From assembly GCA_945888625.1 (NCBI GenBank), contig CAMDAH010000011.1:1-64000 (forward strand): a stretch of DNA of 64,000 nt. The letters are read 5' to 3'. The position numbers and the translations under genes are program-made. Shown piece after piece: positions 8,467 to 18,606 of the stretch. The stretch is from Chryseobacterium gleum. Its GTDB lineage: Bacteria; Bacteroidota; Bacteroidia; Flavobacteriales_D; Crocinitomicaceae. A model generated the notes under the pieces. That model saw only the letters and a list, made by a program, of their open reading frames with translations. It was not told where the DNA came from and made no database searches. Within the stretch, counting starts at the first letter, position 1, and every line of letters begins with the position of its first letter.

Positions 8467-10728
8467 ATGAAATGCGTACAAACTTTTTGTTTCGTTTTTA
8501 TTTCATTGTTTGGAGGTGCTTTATTTAGTCAGAATGTTGATTCAATTTTATTTTTTGAAAGTGGTTTCAAGCAGGTAACTGTTAACCTTCATTTTGTTTA
8601 CACTAAAAAAAATCAAGTGCTTCCCGAAGACGTCGGCAAACAATTAGCTAGTGCTTTTAAAGATGCTAAAGTTTCTCTTGATATTAAAAAACAAAATTTT
8701 ACAAATGAGTATATCCCCAACTTGTTTTCTATTCCTTCTGGCAATAAAATTACCTACACGCGTCAAATGCGAAAAGTCCGCGATCTGTTTTTCAAGGATA
8801 AGCAAGCAAGTAATGATAACGATTATTTTATTTTTCTAATTAATTCATTTTCGGATACTAGCTTGTTATCGTTTGCGCTGCCAAATAAGCACGTGTTATT
8901 TGTTAAGTACAGCAACTCAAGTAATTTTATTAAGTCTATTGGCTCTTGTCTCATGCGTGCCAAAGGGGTCTCCATCTTATCTGATACATCTACTGCGGCT
9001 CTTGACGATCTTTCTCAATTTCTTACATGGAAGGAACGCCTCGCATTAAGGCAGTCGAATTCATTTTTTAGTGTGTATGACGATTATGAGTTTACGACGC
9101 TCAACAATGGTCTTGTAGCATACTATTTGTGGAAGGTGGATAAAAATGGCAAAATTATTTCGGGAAATTCTTCTGGTCTTTTAAATAATATTTCGAGACC
9201 TTTTAAATTGAATGATGCTAAAATCTACCTAAAAATAGAGAATCCTTTGTTTTGGCCAATTTATCGAAGTACTAATTGGATTTTGAGTCCCCTACATTTG
9301 CTGGTTGTCGTTCTCGTTTTAGTGCTGCTTATTCTTTTAAGGAAAAAAGTAAATAAGCGAATTATAGAAAGTAGGTGGTATAAACGATGGAGTTTTAGAA
9401 TCATAAAAGTCCTTGCTTTCTTCGTGTCTATTGCGTTAGTATATTGGTCATTTATACTTGTAAACAAGTATTATACGTATCGTTTTTTGGAGAATTATCA
9501 TTTTAGTATGTTTAATGGGTATTCCGCCCAAAAAGTAACGGAGGGTTTGGGTAAAACACCCGAATTAATTAAGGTTGCAAAGGAAATTAATAAAACTGAA
9601 ATAATTGTTAATCATGGTGGAAGATGGGTGGCGAAAATGGAAGGCCCCGTATTGTACTTTGATGAGGTAGAGGGTAAAAATGGTACAACTAGTTTGTTTT
9701 TTAGGTATTCATCCAATAAGTTAGTTGTAAAAGGCAACAAGATTGAAGCATTAAATCATTACATGGTAGTCACTAGGCGAAGTAGTTCGGGTGGATTTAT
9801 CTCGCAAAACATGTATGATTATCAAGGAAAACAAATTGACAAATCTGTTTTAGGCAAAAGTCCCACCAAACGCATACTATTATTTGTGAACGGATATCGA
9901 CCGGTTTCCACATCGAGTGATCTGGAGGAAACCTATGCTGCAATTAAGTCTAAGGGTATTGAAATGCCTGCTTCAGGAAATTATATTTACGACAATGATC
10001 GTTTTGCCTATTGGACACCATGGAAAAAAATAAATTATTTATTTGAAAATCGAATCCATCCAGATGACATTTACTACGCAGATGGGCATCATTCTATTTC
10101 AACGTCTAATCACGTTTCTATTTTAAACTTTACGAACACTTTGTCATTTTTTCCAAAGCGATGCCCAAATTTGAAAGCTCATGTTTGTACTTACGTTAAG
10201 AACATTACGAAAGACGAAGTGCTAAGTAAAAGCCTCTTACCTATTACGGCAAACACGCGAGGATTTAATATCAGAAAAATGAACGGTCGAAAAGCCGGTT
10301 ATAATTTCTTGCAACTTTTGAATAACGTGCCTAATTCATCTTCCAATGATACTTTATATATTGTGGCGCATAGTATGGGTTACGCGTATTCTTTGGGAAT
10401 TGTAGAGGTATTAAAACACCGCATTAAGTTTGGTGGTTTTTATATTATTGCTCCTGAAAATGCTTGTTCTGGTGAGGTAAACGCCGATTTGTGGAGCGAA
10501 GTTTGGCAATATGGCGCTAAGCTTACGGGAAACAATGCTGATGCCATGTGCTTGCAAGATGGAATTGCCCCACAATCAAATGCAAGAGGTCTTAATCAGC
10601 AAAATATTGTTCATTTCCCTAAGGAAATGGACAAAATGCGCGGGTTTTCTGGTAGTCATTTTATAGGAAATTATACTTGGCTATTTGATATTCCACAAGG
10701 AAAGAACGGCGCTGTAAAGGCCAATTAA
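8467..10728 (+). CDS. Membrane-anchored putative alpha/beta hydrolase, two-part protein
   Basis: 753 aa. Signal peptide at residues 1-20 (ends in LFSQN). An extracytoplasmic domain of about 240 residues follows, then two hydrophobic spans at about 275-292 and 312-332 separated by a basic loop, and a C-terminal domain of about 400 residues. That domain has KRILLFVNGYRP (about 474-485), an oxyanion-type segment, and VAHSMGYAYSLG with the nucleophile candidate Ser636. This fits an alpha/beta-hydrolase or lipase fold. The N-terminal part has pappalysin-like spacing but no HExxH (see findings). It is 8 bases behind the ferredoxin gene and probably cotranscribed. Substrate unknown. Confidence 0.6.
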   Translation: MKCVQTFCFVFISLFGGALFSQNVDSILFFESGFKQVTVNLHFVYTKKNQVLPEDVGKQLASAFKDAKVSLDIKKQNFTNEYIPNLFSIPSGNKITYTRQMRKVRDLFFKDKQASNDNDYFIFLINSFSDTSLLSFALPNKHVLFVKYSNSSNFIKSIGSCLMRAKGVSILSDTSTAALDDLSQFLTWKERLALRQSNSFFSVYDDYEFTTLNNGLVAYYLWKVDKNGKIISGNSSGLLNNISRPFKLNDAKIYLKIENPLFWPIYRSTNWILSPLHLLVVVLVLVLLILLRKKVNKRIIESRWYKRWSFRIIKVLAFFVSIALVYWSFILVNKYYTYRFLENYHFSMFNGYSAQKVTEGLGKTPELIKVAKEINKTEIIVNHGGRWVAKMEGPVLYFDEVEGKNGTTSLFFRYSSNKLVVKGNKIEALNHYMVVTRRSSSGGFISQNMYDYQGKQIDKSVLGKSPTKRILLFVNGYRPVSTSSDLEETYAAIKSKGIEMPASGNYIYDNDRFAYWTPWKKINYLFENRIHPDDIYYADGHHSISTSNHVSILNFTNTLSFFPKRCPNLKAHVCTYVKNITKDEVLSKSLLPITANTRGFNIRKMNGRKAGYNFLQLLNNVPNSSSNDTLYIVAHSMGYAYSLGIVEVLKHRIKFGGFYIIAPENACSGEVNADLWSEVWQYGAKLTGNNADAMCLQDGIAPQSNARGLNQQNIVHFPKEMDKMRGFSGSHFIGNYTWLFDIPQGKNGAVKAN

Positions 10729-10741
10729 ACAATGCTAGTGA

Positions 10742-11263
10742 TTAAAACTTCTCGACCACAGTTAGTTTAATGTCTATGTAGGATGCACCAACGCCTCTAG
10801 CAGAATAGTTGGCGTCTTGCATGCTTATTCCCTCTTTGCTTCGAATTAGACTGCGTATTTCTTGAATTAGTTTCCCTTCTCCAATCCCATGAATAACTAG
10901 GAAACGACTAATTCTTTTCTCGATCATTTGGTTAGTAAAACGCTTAAAAGTGTCTGTTTGTAAAAGAAATTTATCATGTGCACTTAGCCCAGCATCCCGT
11001 TGCGTTAATTGTTCGATATGCAAATCAATTTGGGGAAGGGCAGTTTCTATTGGTTTAGTTGAGCGTGGCTTTGTTAAATCGTCCTTTGAATGTATATTTC
11101 CAATGAAGGGAATTTCCTTTCGTTTAACCAATTCTGTTATTTTTACTTTCCGCTCAAATAAAAATTCATCTTTGATAATTGCAGTAATTGCCTGTATTTC
11201 TATTACTTCAAATACACCTGTTTCATGGAGTAAAGATACTTGTTCGCCTACCTTAAAATGCAT
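10742..11263 (-). CDS. Smr-domain protein
   Basis: 173 aa. The N-terminal about 60 residues form a small beta-rich domain (KVGEQVSLLHETGVFEVIEI), followed by a Smr domain: IDLHIEQL (about 79-86, the LDxH-like entry), then FLVIHGIGEGKL (the HGxGxG signature) near residues 122-133. Smr domains are nucleases or nucleic-acid binders linked to MutS2 and ribosome rescue. Here the protein lacks a MutS part. It runs convergent with the hydrolase gene, 13 bases away. Exact function unknown. Confidence 0.85.
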   Translation of the reverse strand: MHFKVGEQVSLLHETGVFEVIEIQAITAIIKDEFLFERKVKITELVKRKEIPFIGNIHSKDDLTKPRSTKPIETALPQIDLHIEQLTQRDAGLSAHDKFLLQTDTFKRFTNQMIEKRISRFLVIHGIGEGKLIQEIRSLIRSKEGISMQDANYSARGVGASYIDIKLTVVEKF

Positions 11264-11305
11264 GCGTAAATGTACGAATTGATTTTATAATCGGTACTTC
11301 ACCAA

Positions 11306-11605
11306 TCAATCCTCCACTTTCATGGCTACTTTGAATGAACGTGGGTCATAACCGATATTATCCACGAATTCAAGAATTTTTTCTTCACTCAATAAATTTT
11401 GTTCGTCGCAATAAAATAAAAGGGTGAGTTCTTTGGTTTTCACCACTGATTTCCCACCATTTTTCTCGATTAAACTAATTAATTTAGGCGATAGGAAAGG
11501 ACACATAAGTGCATTCGCTTCTGCCGTAATGACGTACCTGGTTTTCTTTTGTGAGAAACTTACAGTAGAAAACACTATAAAAGCAATAAGGATTAAAATT
11601 TTCAT
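11306..11605 (-). CDS. Small exported protein, HMA-like
   Basis: 99 aa with a signal peptide (residues 1-19, MKILILIAFIVFSTVSFSQ). The mature part has a metal-domain-like pattern: ALMCPFLSPKLISLIEKNGG, then two beta segments and a helix, resembling a heavy-metal-associated (ferredoxin-like) fold. Only the first Cys (C35) of the CxxC metal site remains; the position of the second is occupied by Leu, so metal binding is doubtful. It is placed 6 bases after the stop of the 1093-aa T9SS protein and may be cotranscribed. The fold call is inference. Confidence 0.5.
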   Translation of the reverse strand: MKILILIAFIVFSTVSFSQKKTRYVITAEANALMCPFLSPKLISLIEKNGGKSVVKTKELTLLFYCDEQNLLSEEKILEFVDNIGYDPRSFKVAMKVED

Positions 11606-11611
11606 ATCTAG

Positions 11612-14600
11612 TTATTTAATAATGGTAATGTGACCAACACGTTCTTGTGAATCAGCTCGAATAATATAAAAGTAAACGCCCTCGGATAAGATGGATCCGT
11701 CAAGGTCGTTGCCGGTAAAATTAGGCCCAAATTGTTTTGACTCAAACACTTTGTTTCCCCAACGATTAAGAATAATAATTTCATATTCTAAGCAAATATC
11801 GATGGCCGTATCGAGGTTCAATTCATCGTTAATTTGGTCGCCATTAGCGGTAAGTACATTAGGAATTATTTGTTCATCAAGCAGTTCATTGTTTAATACT
11901 TCCAAGGGTATCGATATGGTATAACTGCAATTATTAAAATCAATTACGGTAAACAAGGCAGTGTAAGTGCCGGCATTTTCGTAAGTATAGGGAAGCGAAA
12001 GCGATGCGTTATCTTGCTCACTACCATTTCCAAAATTCCAAGAGATGTTATTTAGCGAATGATTATTTGGATCAATCGATCCCGAAAAAACCACTCTTTT
12101 GTCGCATTCAAGTTGAACGGATGCATCTAAGATAGGGATAATGGGTACAACAATTTCTTGACTAGTAGAATTGGTACAAGCGCCTTCCGATGAATTTGTG
12201 CTAAGTAAAACGGTATAATTACCTTCCGAAGGGTATAGGTGCTGTGGATTATTTACTGAACTAGAGGGGGAGTTATCCCCAAAATCCCATGTACTGCTTA
12301 GCAAAGTGGATGGATTTAAATTACTGGTGTTAAGGGTGGTGTTATTAAAAGTAATGTTGTGCGAGTAACAATCTATCGAGTAAGTGAATGATGCCACTGG
12401 GACATTATAAATGGTAGCTGTTAAAGTATCAAGGTTAAAACAACCAAACGAATCGGTTCCAGTAACAATATAACTCTGTACGCCACTTGGCGGGTTGAAC
12501 GGATTATTATTGATTTGACCATTATTCCATGCGTAGTTTTGAGCTCCACTTCCAGACAAAACGAGTGTACTGCCTGCGCACAAGATCGTGTCGTTGCCGG
12601 CAAATACAGTTGGAAGTAAATTCATGCCAACAATTACTGTATCGCTGTTTTGACAATTGTATACATTCGTTCCAATAACTACATAAGCAGTAGTTGAGGT
12701 ATTTTGTAAAAACGGAACATTATTGGTGACGCCGTTATCCCATAGGTAGCTAACAGCACCACTGCCACTCAAGGTAACGGGGTCAAACTGGCAAATTGAA
12801 ATATCTGGTCCAGCGCTTACTGAGGGTAATGGAAATAAAATGAGCGTCATGGAGTCACTATTATCACAAGCCAAGCCATCGATCGTTTCAATACCAGTTA
12901 AAATGTATTGAATTGTTAAGGGTACAACGGTGCTTGGATTATTCAAGATCAATGTGGGATTTGAGAGGTTTCCTGCGCTTAAACCGTTTGGCGTATTCCA
13001 CGAATAGGTAGTGGAGTTACTTGCATTTTGGCCTATCAAGGTATCCACGAAAAAGCAAGTACTTATATCGGGGCCGGCGTTTATAATGGGTAAGGCGTGC
13101 ACTGAAATAGTGTCAAAAACGGTGCAAAGTTGTGGAACCGTATAATTAACAATTTGTAGGCCTGCACCAAGGGCTGGATTAAAACTTCCGAAAATTGGAT
13201 TGGTTATTCCAGCTCCACCCCATGTGCCACCCGGGATATTTGAACTTAATTGTATACTACTTTGATCAATACATAAAGCAGGCGGAGCGTTAATAATAGG
13301 TTCATATACATGTATTGTAACTACATGTGTATCCGATAGCGGACCACAAGTAGAATATAAATAGACGTCGTAATCTCCTGGTGCGTTGTAAACATAACTT
13401 GGATTTGTACTGCCGGCGAAATTTTGATTTTCTATTTCCCATTCCTGAAAACAAGTCAATCCAACCACAGTAGTGTTTGTAAAAGATACTGAATCACCCA
13501 CACAGACCATCGTATCGCTTAGTGTAAAGATGGGTGTTGTACTACACGCTTGACATAAGTAACTATCAGTTGGAATGTAATCAATAACACCATAAGCAGG
13601 AATGGAGGCCGTCATGTTGCCGTTTGCTACAGAGCCAGTATTTGTTGCGGTTAAAGCGATGTCAACGCTACTTAATGGTGGAGTATAAACTTGACAAGAA
13701 ACAAGGCCGACACTATCCGTTTTAATAAATAAAGGGTCCATGCTTGAATCATTATTACCAAAGAAAGGTGAGGTAGTGAAGGCAGACATGGTAAATCCGT
13801 TATCTAAGTTAAAGCGAACTCCGACTCCTTTATCGCGATCATTTCCTCCGTAGGTTCGAGCCCATTGTAGATTTCCTGCATTTGATAAGGAAAATAAAAG
13901 AATGTCTTTTTCGCCTAGCGCCTCTGTAATTCCAGGTAGTGAATTAGCGGCTACAGGGTAAGAACTTGTGTGACCAAGAATAGCATAGCCTTGAGGATAC
14001 TTTGTAATGTCGCGTGATTGATCGCGTGAGGCACCACCTAGGGATTTTGCCCAAATCACATTTCCGTTATTGATGTTTAATTTTGCGACAAGGATGTTTT
14101 CTCCACCAAGACCACCCAATAAAGTTGGTGATGTCACTACGATTGTACCTGTAATTTCATCAACTGCTGCTTTGCATGACCAGGTTGTATGGTCTGCATC
14201 GGGATAGCCCGTCCCGCCGTAGCTTTTAACCCAAAGTGCGTTGCCGTTACCGTCAAAACGCCCCACAACAATGTCGGTTCCTAAATTGGCTTTTATGCTG
14301 GTTAATACAATATCGCCGTTGGTAAGGTTTTTTAAGTAAAGGCCCATATCACCCATATTAGAAAGGGCTTTACTCCAAAGTAGATTCCCTTGATTGTCAA
14401 GTTTCATCAGGTACAAAACATTGCTGTTTCTTCCAATACAAGTAAATTCACCGGTGGACGTTTCCTCCGCATACATCATCCATTCACACGTATATTTTTT
14501 TAGCCACTGCACATTTCCATTGGCGTCAATTTTCATGTTAAACCCTCTGTTATTCCCTGATCCTGAATAAAGTCCCGATACTAGGAATCCACCGTCATTT

Positions 14601-14893
14601 GTTTGTATGATACTTTTGCCTCCTTCCTGTCCGTTGGTTCCGTATAATTTAAACCACAAGATATTTCCACATACGTCCAAACGATAGACATAAATATCAC
14701 ATTCACCATGTCCGCTGCCTTGCGCGCTACTTTCGTGTTGGCCTGTTGCAGCAAAGCCACCGTCCAGGGTTGCCGCAATTTGTAAGGCGCCTTGCATGCC
14801 GGGCAAATTGTATTTTCGGTAAAAGGTATTATTTTGTGCAAAAGTCGCCGAAGAAACTAAAAGAAATACAAAAATTAGATTAAATATTTTCAT
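11612..14893 (-). CDS. Large secreted PKD/SprB-type protein with T9SS type B sorting domain
   Basis: 1093 aa. Signal peptide at 1-19 (ends in SATFAQ). The first about 430 residues are WFK/WAKSLGG-type propeller units (GNILWFKLYG, GNALWVKSYGG, GNVIWAKSLGG). Then come Ig/PKD-like domains with repeated 'AGPDIS/AGNDT...SGSG' units, including two PKD (YTVLLS, YTALFTV) domains. The C-terminal about 80 residues contain ILNRWGNKVFESK and SEGVYFYIIRAD, the CHU_C/type B sorting domain (TIGR04131). It is predicted to be exported by the type IX system; anchor mode and ligand are unknown. Confidence 0.85.
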   Translation of the reverse strand: MKIFNLIFVFLLVSSATFAQNNTFYRKYNLPGMQGALQIAATLDGGFAATGQHESSAQGSGHGECDIYVYRLDVCGNILWFKLYGTNGQEGGKSIIQTNDGGFLVSGLYSGSGNNRGFNMKIDANGNVQWLKKYTCEWMMYAEETSTGEFTCIGRNSNVLYLMKLDNQGNLLWSKALSNMGDMGLYLKNLTNGDIVLTSIKANLGTDIVVGRFDGNGNALWVKSYGGTGYPDADHTTWSCKAAVDEITGTIVVTSPTLLGGLGGENILVAKLNINNGNVIWAKSLGGASRDQSRDITKYPQGYAILGHTSSYPVAANSLPGITEALGEKDILLFSLSNAGNLQWARTYGGNDRDKGVGVRFNLDNGFTMSAFTTSPFFGNNDSSMDPLFIKTDSVGLVSCQVYTPPLSSVDIALTATNTGSVANGNMTASIPAYGVIDYIPTDSYLCQACSTTPIFTLSDTMVCVGDSVSFTNTTVVGLTCFQEWEIENQNFAGSTNPSYVYNAPGDYDVYLYSTCGPLSDTHVVTIHVYEPIINAPPALCIDQSSIQLSSNIPGGTWGGAGITNPIFGSFNPALGAGLQIVNYTVPQLCTVFDTISVHALPIINAGPDISTCFFVDTLIGQNASNSTTYSWNTPNGLSAGNLSNPTLILNNPSTVVPLTIQYILTGIETIDGLACDNSDSMTLILFPLPSVSAGPDISICQFDPVTLSGSGAVSYLWDNGVTNNVPFLQNTSTTAYVVIGTNVYNCQNSDTVIVGMNLLPTVFAGNDTILCAGSTLVLSGSGAQNYAWNNGQINNNPFNPPSGVQSYIVTGTDSFGCFNLDTLTATIYNVPVASFTYSIDCYSHNITFNNTTLNTSNLNPSTLLSSTWDFGDNSPSSSVNNPQHLYPSEGNYTVLLSTNSSEGACTNSTSQEIVVPIIPILDASVQLECDKRVVFSGSIDPNNHSLNNISWNFGNGSEQDNASLSLPYTYENAGTYTALFTVIDFNNCSYTISIPLEVLNNELLDEQIIPNVLTANGDQINDELNLDTAIDICLEYEIIILNRWGNKVFESKQFGPNFTGNDLDGSILSEGVYFYIIRADSQERVGHITIIK

Positions 14894-14931
14894 AAAGCAA
14901 TTTACTATTTTTTTTTGTAATCACATCATTT

Positions 14932-17900
14932 TTACATGTTTCTGCGATATTGGCCACCGACGGAAAATAGTGATGAAGTAATTTGACCAAGTGATACATG
15001 TTTCGAAAATTCCAATATTTCTGTAAAAATATTATTATTATTTATAGCTGCATGTTGAATCTTAGTTATCATTTCGTTAAATTGTTCTTTATTTGAGTCA
15101 TGTAAATTTTGAATCATTTGAATTTGGTAGGCTTTTTCTTCCTCTGTTGCTCTAATGACCTCTTTCGGAAGTACGGTAGGAGATCCTTTTGAGCTCAGGA
15201 AGGTGTTTACGCCTATGATTGGGAATTCACCCGTATGTTTTAAAGTTTCGTAATACAGCGATTCTTCTTGAATTTTGGAACGCTGGTACATAGTTTCCAT
15301 GGCACCCAACACACCGCCACGTTCTGTAATCCGATCAAATTCAGTTAATACAGCTTCTTCAACAAGATCTGTTAACTCTTCAATAATAAATGCGCCTTGT
15401 AAGGGATTTTCATTTTTCGCTAATCCAAGTTCTTTATTGATAATCAACTGAATAGCCATTGCCCTGCGAACTGATTCTTCGGTTGGTGTAGTTATCGCTT
15501 CGTCATAGGCATTGGTATGTAGCGAATTGCAATTGTCATAGATGGCATAAAGCGCTTGCAAGGAGGTGCGAATATCATTAAAATCTATTTCTTGCGCATG
15601 CAACGATCGTCCTGACGTTTGAATATGATACTTTAACATTTGCGCACGAGGATTCGCATGGTATTTATTTGCTAATGCTTTTGCCCAAATTCTTCTGGCA
15701 ACGCGACCAATTACAGCGTATTCTGGATCGATTCCATTGGAGAAAAAGAAAGAAAGGTTAGGGCCGAAATCATTGATGTCCATTCCCCGGCTCAAGTAAT
15801 ACTCCACATAGGTGAAGCCATTTGCTAAGGTAAAGGCTAATTGTGTGATAGGATTCGCACCGGCTTCAGCAATGTGATAACCAGAAATTGAAACTGAATA
15901 GAAATTACGAATTTGATTGTCAATAAAATATTGCTGGACGTCGCCCATCAAACGCAGGGCAAATTCAGTTGAAAAGATACAGGTGTTTTGTGCCTGGTCT
16001 TCCTTAAGAATGTCCGCTTGAACGGTTCCTCGAACTTGGGCCAGGGTTTCTTTTTTAATTTGATCATATACGGCAGAAGGAAGAACTTGGTCTCCAGTAA
16101 TTCCTAATAATAAGAGTCCTAAGCCATTATTTCCTTCCGGTAATTCACCGTTGTATGTTGGACGATCGGTTCCCTTTTTTTTATAAAAAGCTACAATCTT
16201 TTGTTCTATTTCCTCTTCAAGACCATTCGCCTTAATGTATTTCTCACAATTCTGATCAATTGCCGCATTCATAAAAAAGGCCAACAACATAGGTGCTGGG
16301 CCGTTAATGGTCATGGAAACGGAGGTGGCAGGATGACTTAAATCAAAACCCGAATATAGTTTTTTCGCATCATCTAAACAGCAAATTGACACCCCAGAAT
16401 TACCAATTTTGCCATAAATATCAGGTCGAATTGCAGGATCATTTCCATATAATGTAACCGAATCAAAAGCGGTGGAAAGACGCTTCGCTGGAAGTCCTAA
16501 ACTTACGTAGTGAAAACGTTTATTGGTTCTTTCGGGCCCTCCTTCTCCTGCAAACATGCGGGTAGGATCTTCGCCTTCTCGTTTGAAAGGAAATAATCCT
16601 GCCGTATAAGGAAATTCACCCGGAAAATTTTCTTGTAATCCCCATCTTAATAGATCTCCCCAACTTCTGTATTTTGGGCTAGCTACTTTTGGTACTTGTG
16701 ATTGGGAAAGTGAGGTGGTATGTGTTTGAATATTTAATTCTTTGTCTCTTACTTTAAATTTGAAAATGGGATCTTTAAATGTTTGCTTCTTAGCTTCCCA
16801 CTCTTGTAAAAATGCCCAATTTTTTGGATCGAAATTTAATTTTTCTTTTTCGAAGGCTTCCTGCAAACTTTTTATCAATCGATCTTTATCTTCCATTGCG
16901 GAATTTTTAATCGATTTTATAGATAGACTCAGCCCGTATAAATTTTCGGCGACTTCCACTTGCTTATTTACCCAAGAATCATACGCGCGATTGTTCTCTG
17001 AAATTTCAGATAAATAGCGCGTTCTTTCCGGTGGAATAACAAAGATCTTTTCAGACATTTCTTTTGTTATTTCGAATTGAGAGGCAAGTGGAGCGCCTGT
17101 CATGGTAACAATTTTATCCATTATGACCTTGTAAATGGAATTCATGCCAGGGTCGTTAAATTGTGAGGCAATGGTGCCATAAACTGGCATATCATCTACA
17201 CTTTCGTCCCATAAATTATGATTCCGTTGGTATTGCTTTCTTACATCCCTTAAGGCGTCAAGGGCTCCTCTTTTGTCGAATTTGTTCAGTGCGATCACAT
17301 TGGCAAAATCCAACATGTCAATTTTTTCTAATTGTGTCGCCGCGCCATATTCAGGTGTCATTACATATAAAGAAACATCCGAATGTTCTAGGATTTCTGT
17401 ATCTGATTGTCCGATACCCGATGTTTCAATGATTATTAAGTCATATTTGGCAACTTTTAGGATACTAATCGCTTCCGCCACATGCTTTGATAGTGCTAAG
17501 TTGGATTGTCGTGTAGCCAGTGAGCGCATGTAAACCCGGCTGTTTTTGATGGAGTTCATACGAATACGATCCCCCAATAGTGCGCCTCCCGTTTTTCGCT
17601 TAGAAGGATCTACAGAAACAACCGCTATTTTTTTATCAGAAAAATCAGCGAGGAAGCGACGCACTAATTCATCGACTAAGGATGATTTACCAGCGCCACC
17701 TGTGCCTGTAATTCCCAACACTGGAATTTTTGAGGTATTGGCAATCGTATCAATCTCATTTAATTGTGAAGTGTAAGCTGCCGGATAATTTTCAGCAGCA
17801 GAAATCGCTCGTGCAATGGAGGGAATGTGTTGCACCTTAATTTTTTCAAATTCGTCGCTTATTTTGTCGCCAAGAGGAAAATCACATTGTTTCACTAAAT

Positions 17901-18312
17901 CGTTGATCATCCCTTGTAATCCCATCTTTCTCCCATCATCTGGGTGGTAAATTTTTGTAATCCCATAATCCATCAGTTCCTTGATTTCAGAGGGTAAAAT
18001 CGTTCCACCACCTCCTCCAAAAATTTTAATTTGTGGGGCTCCTTTTTCTTTGAGTAAATCGTGCATAAATTTGAAGTATTCGATGTGCCCACCTTGATAT
18101 GATGTCATTGCAATTGCTTGCACATCTTCTTGAATAGCGCAATCTACCACTTCTTCTACCGATCTGTCATGACCTAAATGAATGACTTCACATCCAGTTG
18201 CTTGAATAATTCGGCGCATGATGTTGATTGCTGCATCGTGTCCGTCAAAAAGCGAAGCAGCCGTAACAATTCGGATTTTATGGAGTGGTTGATAAGGACT
18301 TTCTTGCTTCAT
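14932..18312 (-). CDS. icmF: Fused isobutyryl-CoA mutase (B12 domain, G-protein chaperone, mutase)
   Basis: 1126 aa, matching IcmF. It interconverts isobutyryl-CoA and n-butyryl-CoA using adenosylcobalamin. Domains: B12-binding at 12-145 with D23-x-H25 (DGHDAA); a MeaB-type GTPase at about 195-420 with GTGGAGKS (203-210); the catalytic TIM barrel from about 560. The residue aligning with the methylmalonyl-CoA mutase substrate Tyr is F587 (in RMFAGEG), and the one aligning with its Arg is Q775 (in EDQAQNT); Phe/Gln is the isobutyryl-type pair. A candidate promoter lies at 18339-18346. The neighbours (82-aa ORF, selD) are unrelated. Confident in the fusion; substrate inferred from two residues. 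Confidence 0.93.
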   Translation of the reverse strand: MKQESPYQPLHKIRIVTAASLFDGHDAAINIMRRIIQATGCEVIHLGHDRSVEEVVDCAIQEDVQAIAMTSYQGGHIEYFKFMHDLLKEKGAPQIKIFGGGGGTILPSEIKELMDYGITKIYHPDDGRKMGLQGMINDLVKQCDFPLGDKISDEFEKIKVQHIPSIARAISAAENYPAAYTSQLNEIDTIANTSKIPVLGITGTGGAGKSSLVDELVRRFLADFSDKKIAVVSVDPSKRKTGGALLGDRIRMNSIKNSRVYMRSLATRQSNLALSKHVAEAISILKVAKYDLIIIETSGIGQSDTEILEHSDVSLYVMTPEYGAATQLEKIDMLDFANVIALNKFDKRGALDALRDVRKQYQRNHNLWDESVDDMPVYGTIASQFNDPGMNSIYKVIMDKIVTMTGAPLASQFEITKEMSEKIFVIPPERTRYLSEISENNRAYDSWVNKQVEVAENLYGLSLSIKSIKNSAMEDKDRLIKSLQEAFEKEKLNFDPKNWAFLQEWEAKKQTFKDPIFKFKVRDKELNIQTHTTSLSQSQVPKVASPKYRSWGDLLRWGLQENFPGEFPYTAGLFPFKREGEDPTRMFAGEGGPERTNKRFHYVSLGLPAKRLSTAFDSVTLYGNDPAIRPDIYGKIGNSGVSICCLDDAKKLYSGFDLSHPATSVSMTINGPAPMLLAFFMNAAIDQNCEKYIKANGLEEEIEQKIVAFYKKKGTDRPTYNGELPEGNNGLGLLLLGITGDQVLPSAVYDQIKKETLAQVRGTVQADILKEDQAQNTCIFSTEFALRLMGDVQQYFIDNQIRNFYSVSISGYHIAEAGANPITQLAFTLANGFTYVEYYLSRGMDINDFGPNLSFFFSNGIDPEYAVIGRVARRIWAKALANKYHANPRAQMLKYHIQTSGRSLHAQEIDFNDIRTSLQALYAIYDNCNSLHTNAYDEAITTPTEESVRRAMAIQLIINKELGLAKNENPLQGAFIIEELTDLVEEAVLTEFDRITERGGVLGAMETMYQRSKIQEESLYYETLKHTGEFPIIGVNTFLSSKGSPTVLPKEVIRATEEEKAYQIQMIQNLHDSNKEQFNEMITKIQHAAINNNNIFTEILEFSKHVSLGQITSSLFSVGGQYRRNM

Positions 18313-18338
18313 GTAGCTTTTAATAGAATTCTAGGTGT

Positions 18339-18346
18339 CAAATTTA
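18339..18346 (-). promoter_or_regulatory. Candidate -7 element for icmF
   Basis: On the minus strand this reads TAAATTTG, a TAnnTTTG match, 26 bases before the icmF start. It lies between the icmF start and the 3' end of the small ORF at 18358. No good -33 box was seen. Confidence 0.45.
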
Positions 18347-18357
18347 CAAAAAGCCGA

Positions 18358-18606
18358 TCACTCTATGCGATCAATTTTTTCCTTTTCTGCTAGAAATGTT
18401 GATTGCTCTATTTTTTCAAAGGAAATTTCGTCTGTTAAAATCTCCTTAACTCGTATTTTTTCAAAGTAGGAAATTGCTCGAATATGGAAAATAAATCGAT
18501 GTTCGTTCATTAGTTGAATTTCATAAAATTCATTTTCAGAAACTATTTCGTAAATTGATTTTCCGTTTTTCAGTTTTCTGTAGGTAGGAAAAGTTTCTTT
18601 ATTCAT
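18358..18606 (-). CDS. Small protein of unknown function downstream of selD
   Basis: 82 aa, charged, no signal peptide or transmembrane span. Residues 1-60 look like a short mixed alpha/beta domain (YRKLKNGKSIYEIVSENEFY). Its start codon abuts the selD stop codon, so it is translated from the same mRNA as selU and selD. I recognise no family. The tight linkage suggests a role in selenium or tRNA modification, but that is inference only. Confidence 0.6.
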   Translation of the reverse strand: MNKETFPTYRKLKNGKSIYEIVSENEFYEIQLMNEHRFIFHIRAISYFEKIRVKEILTDEISFEKIEQSTFLAEKEKIDRIE

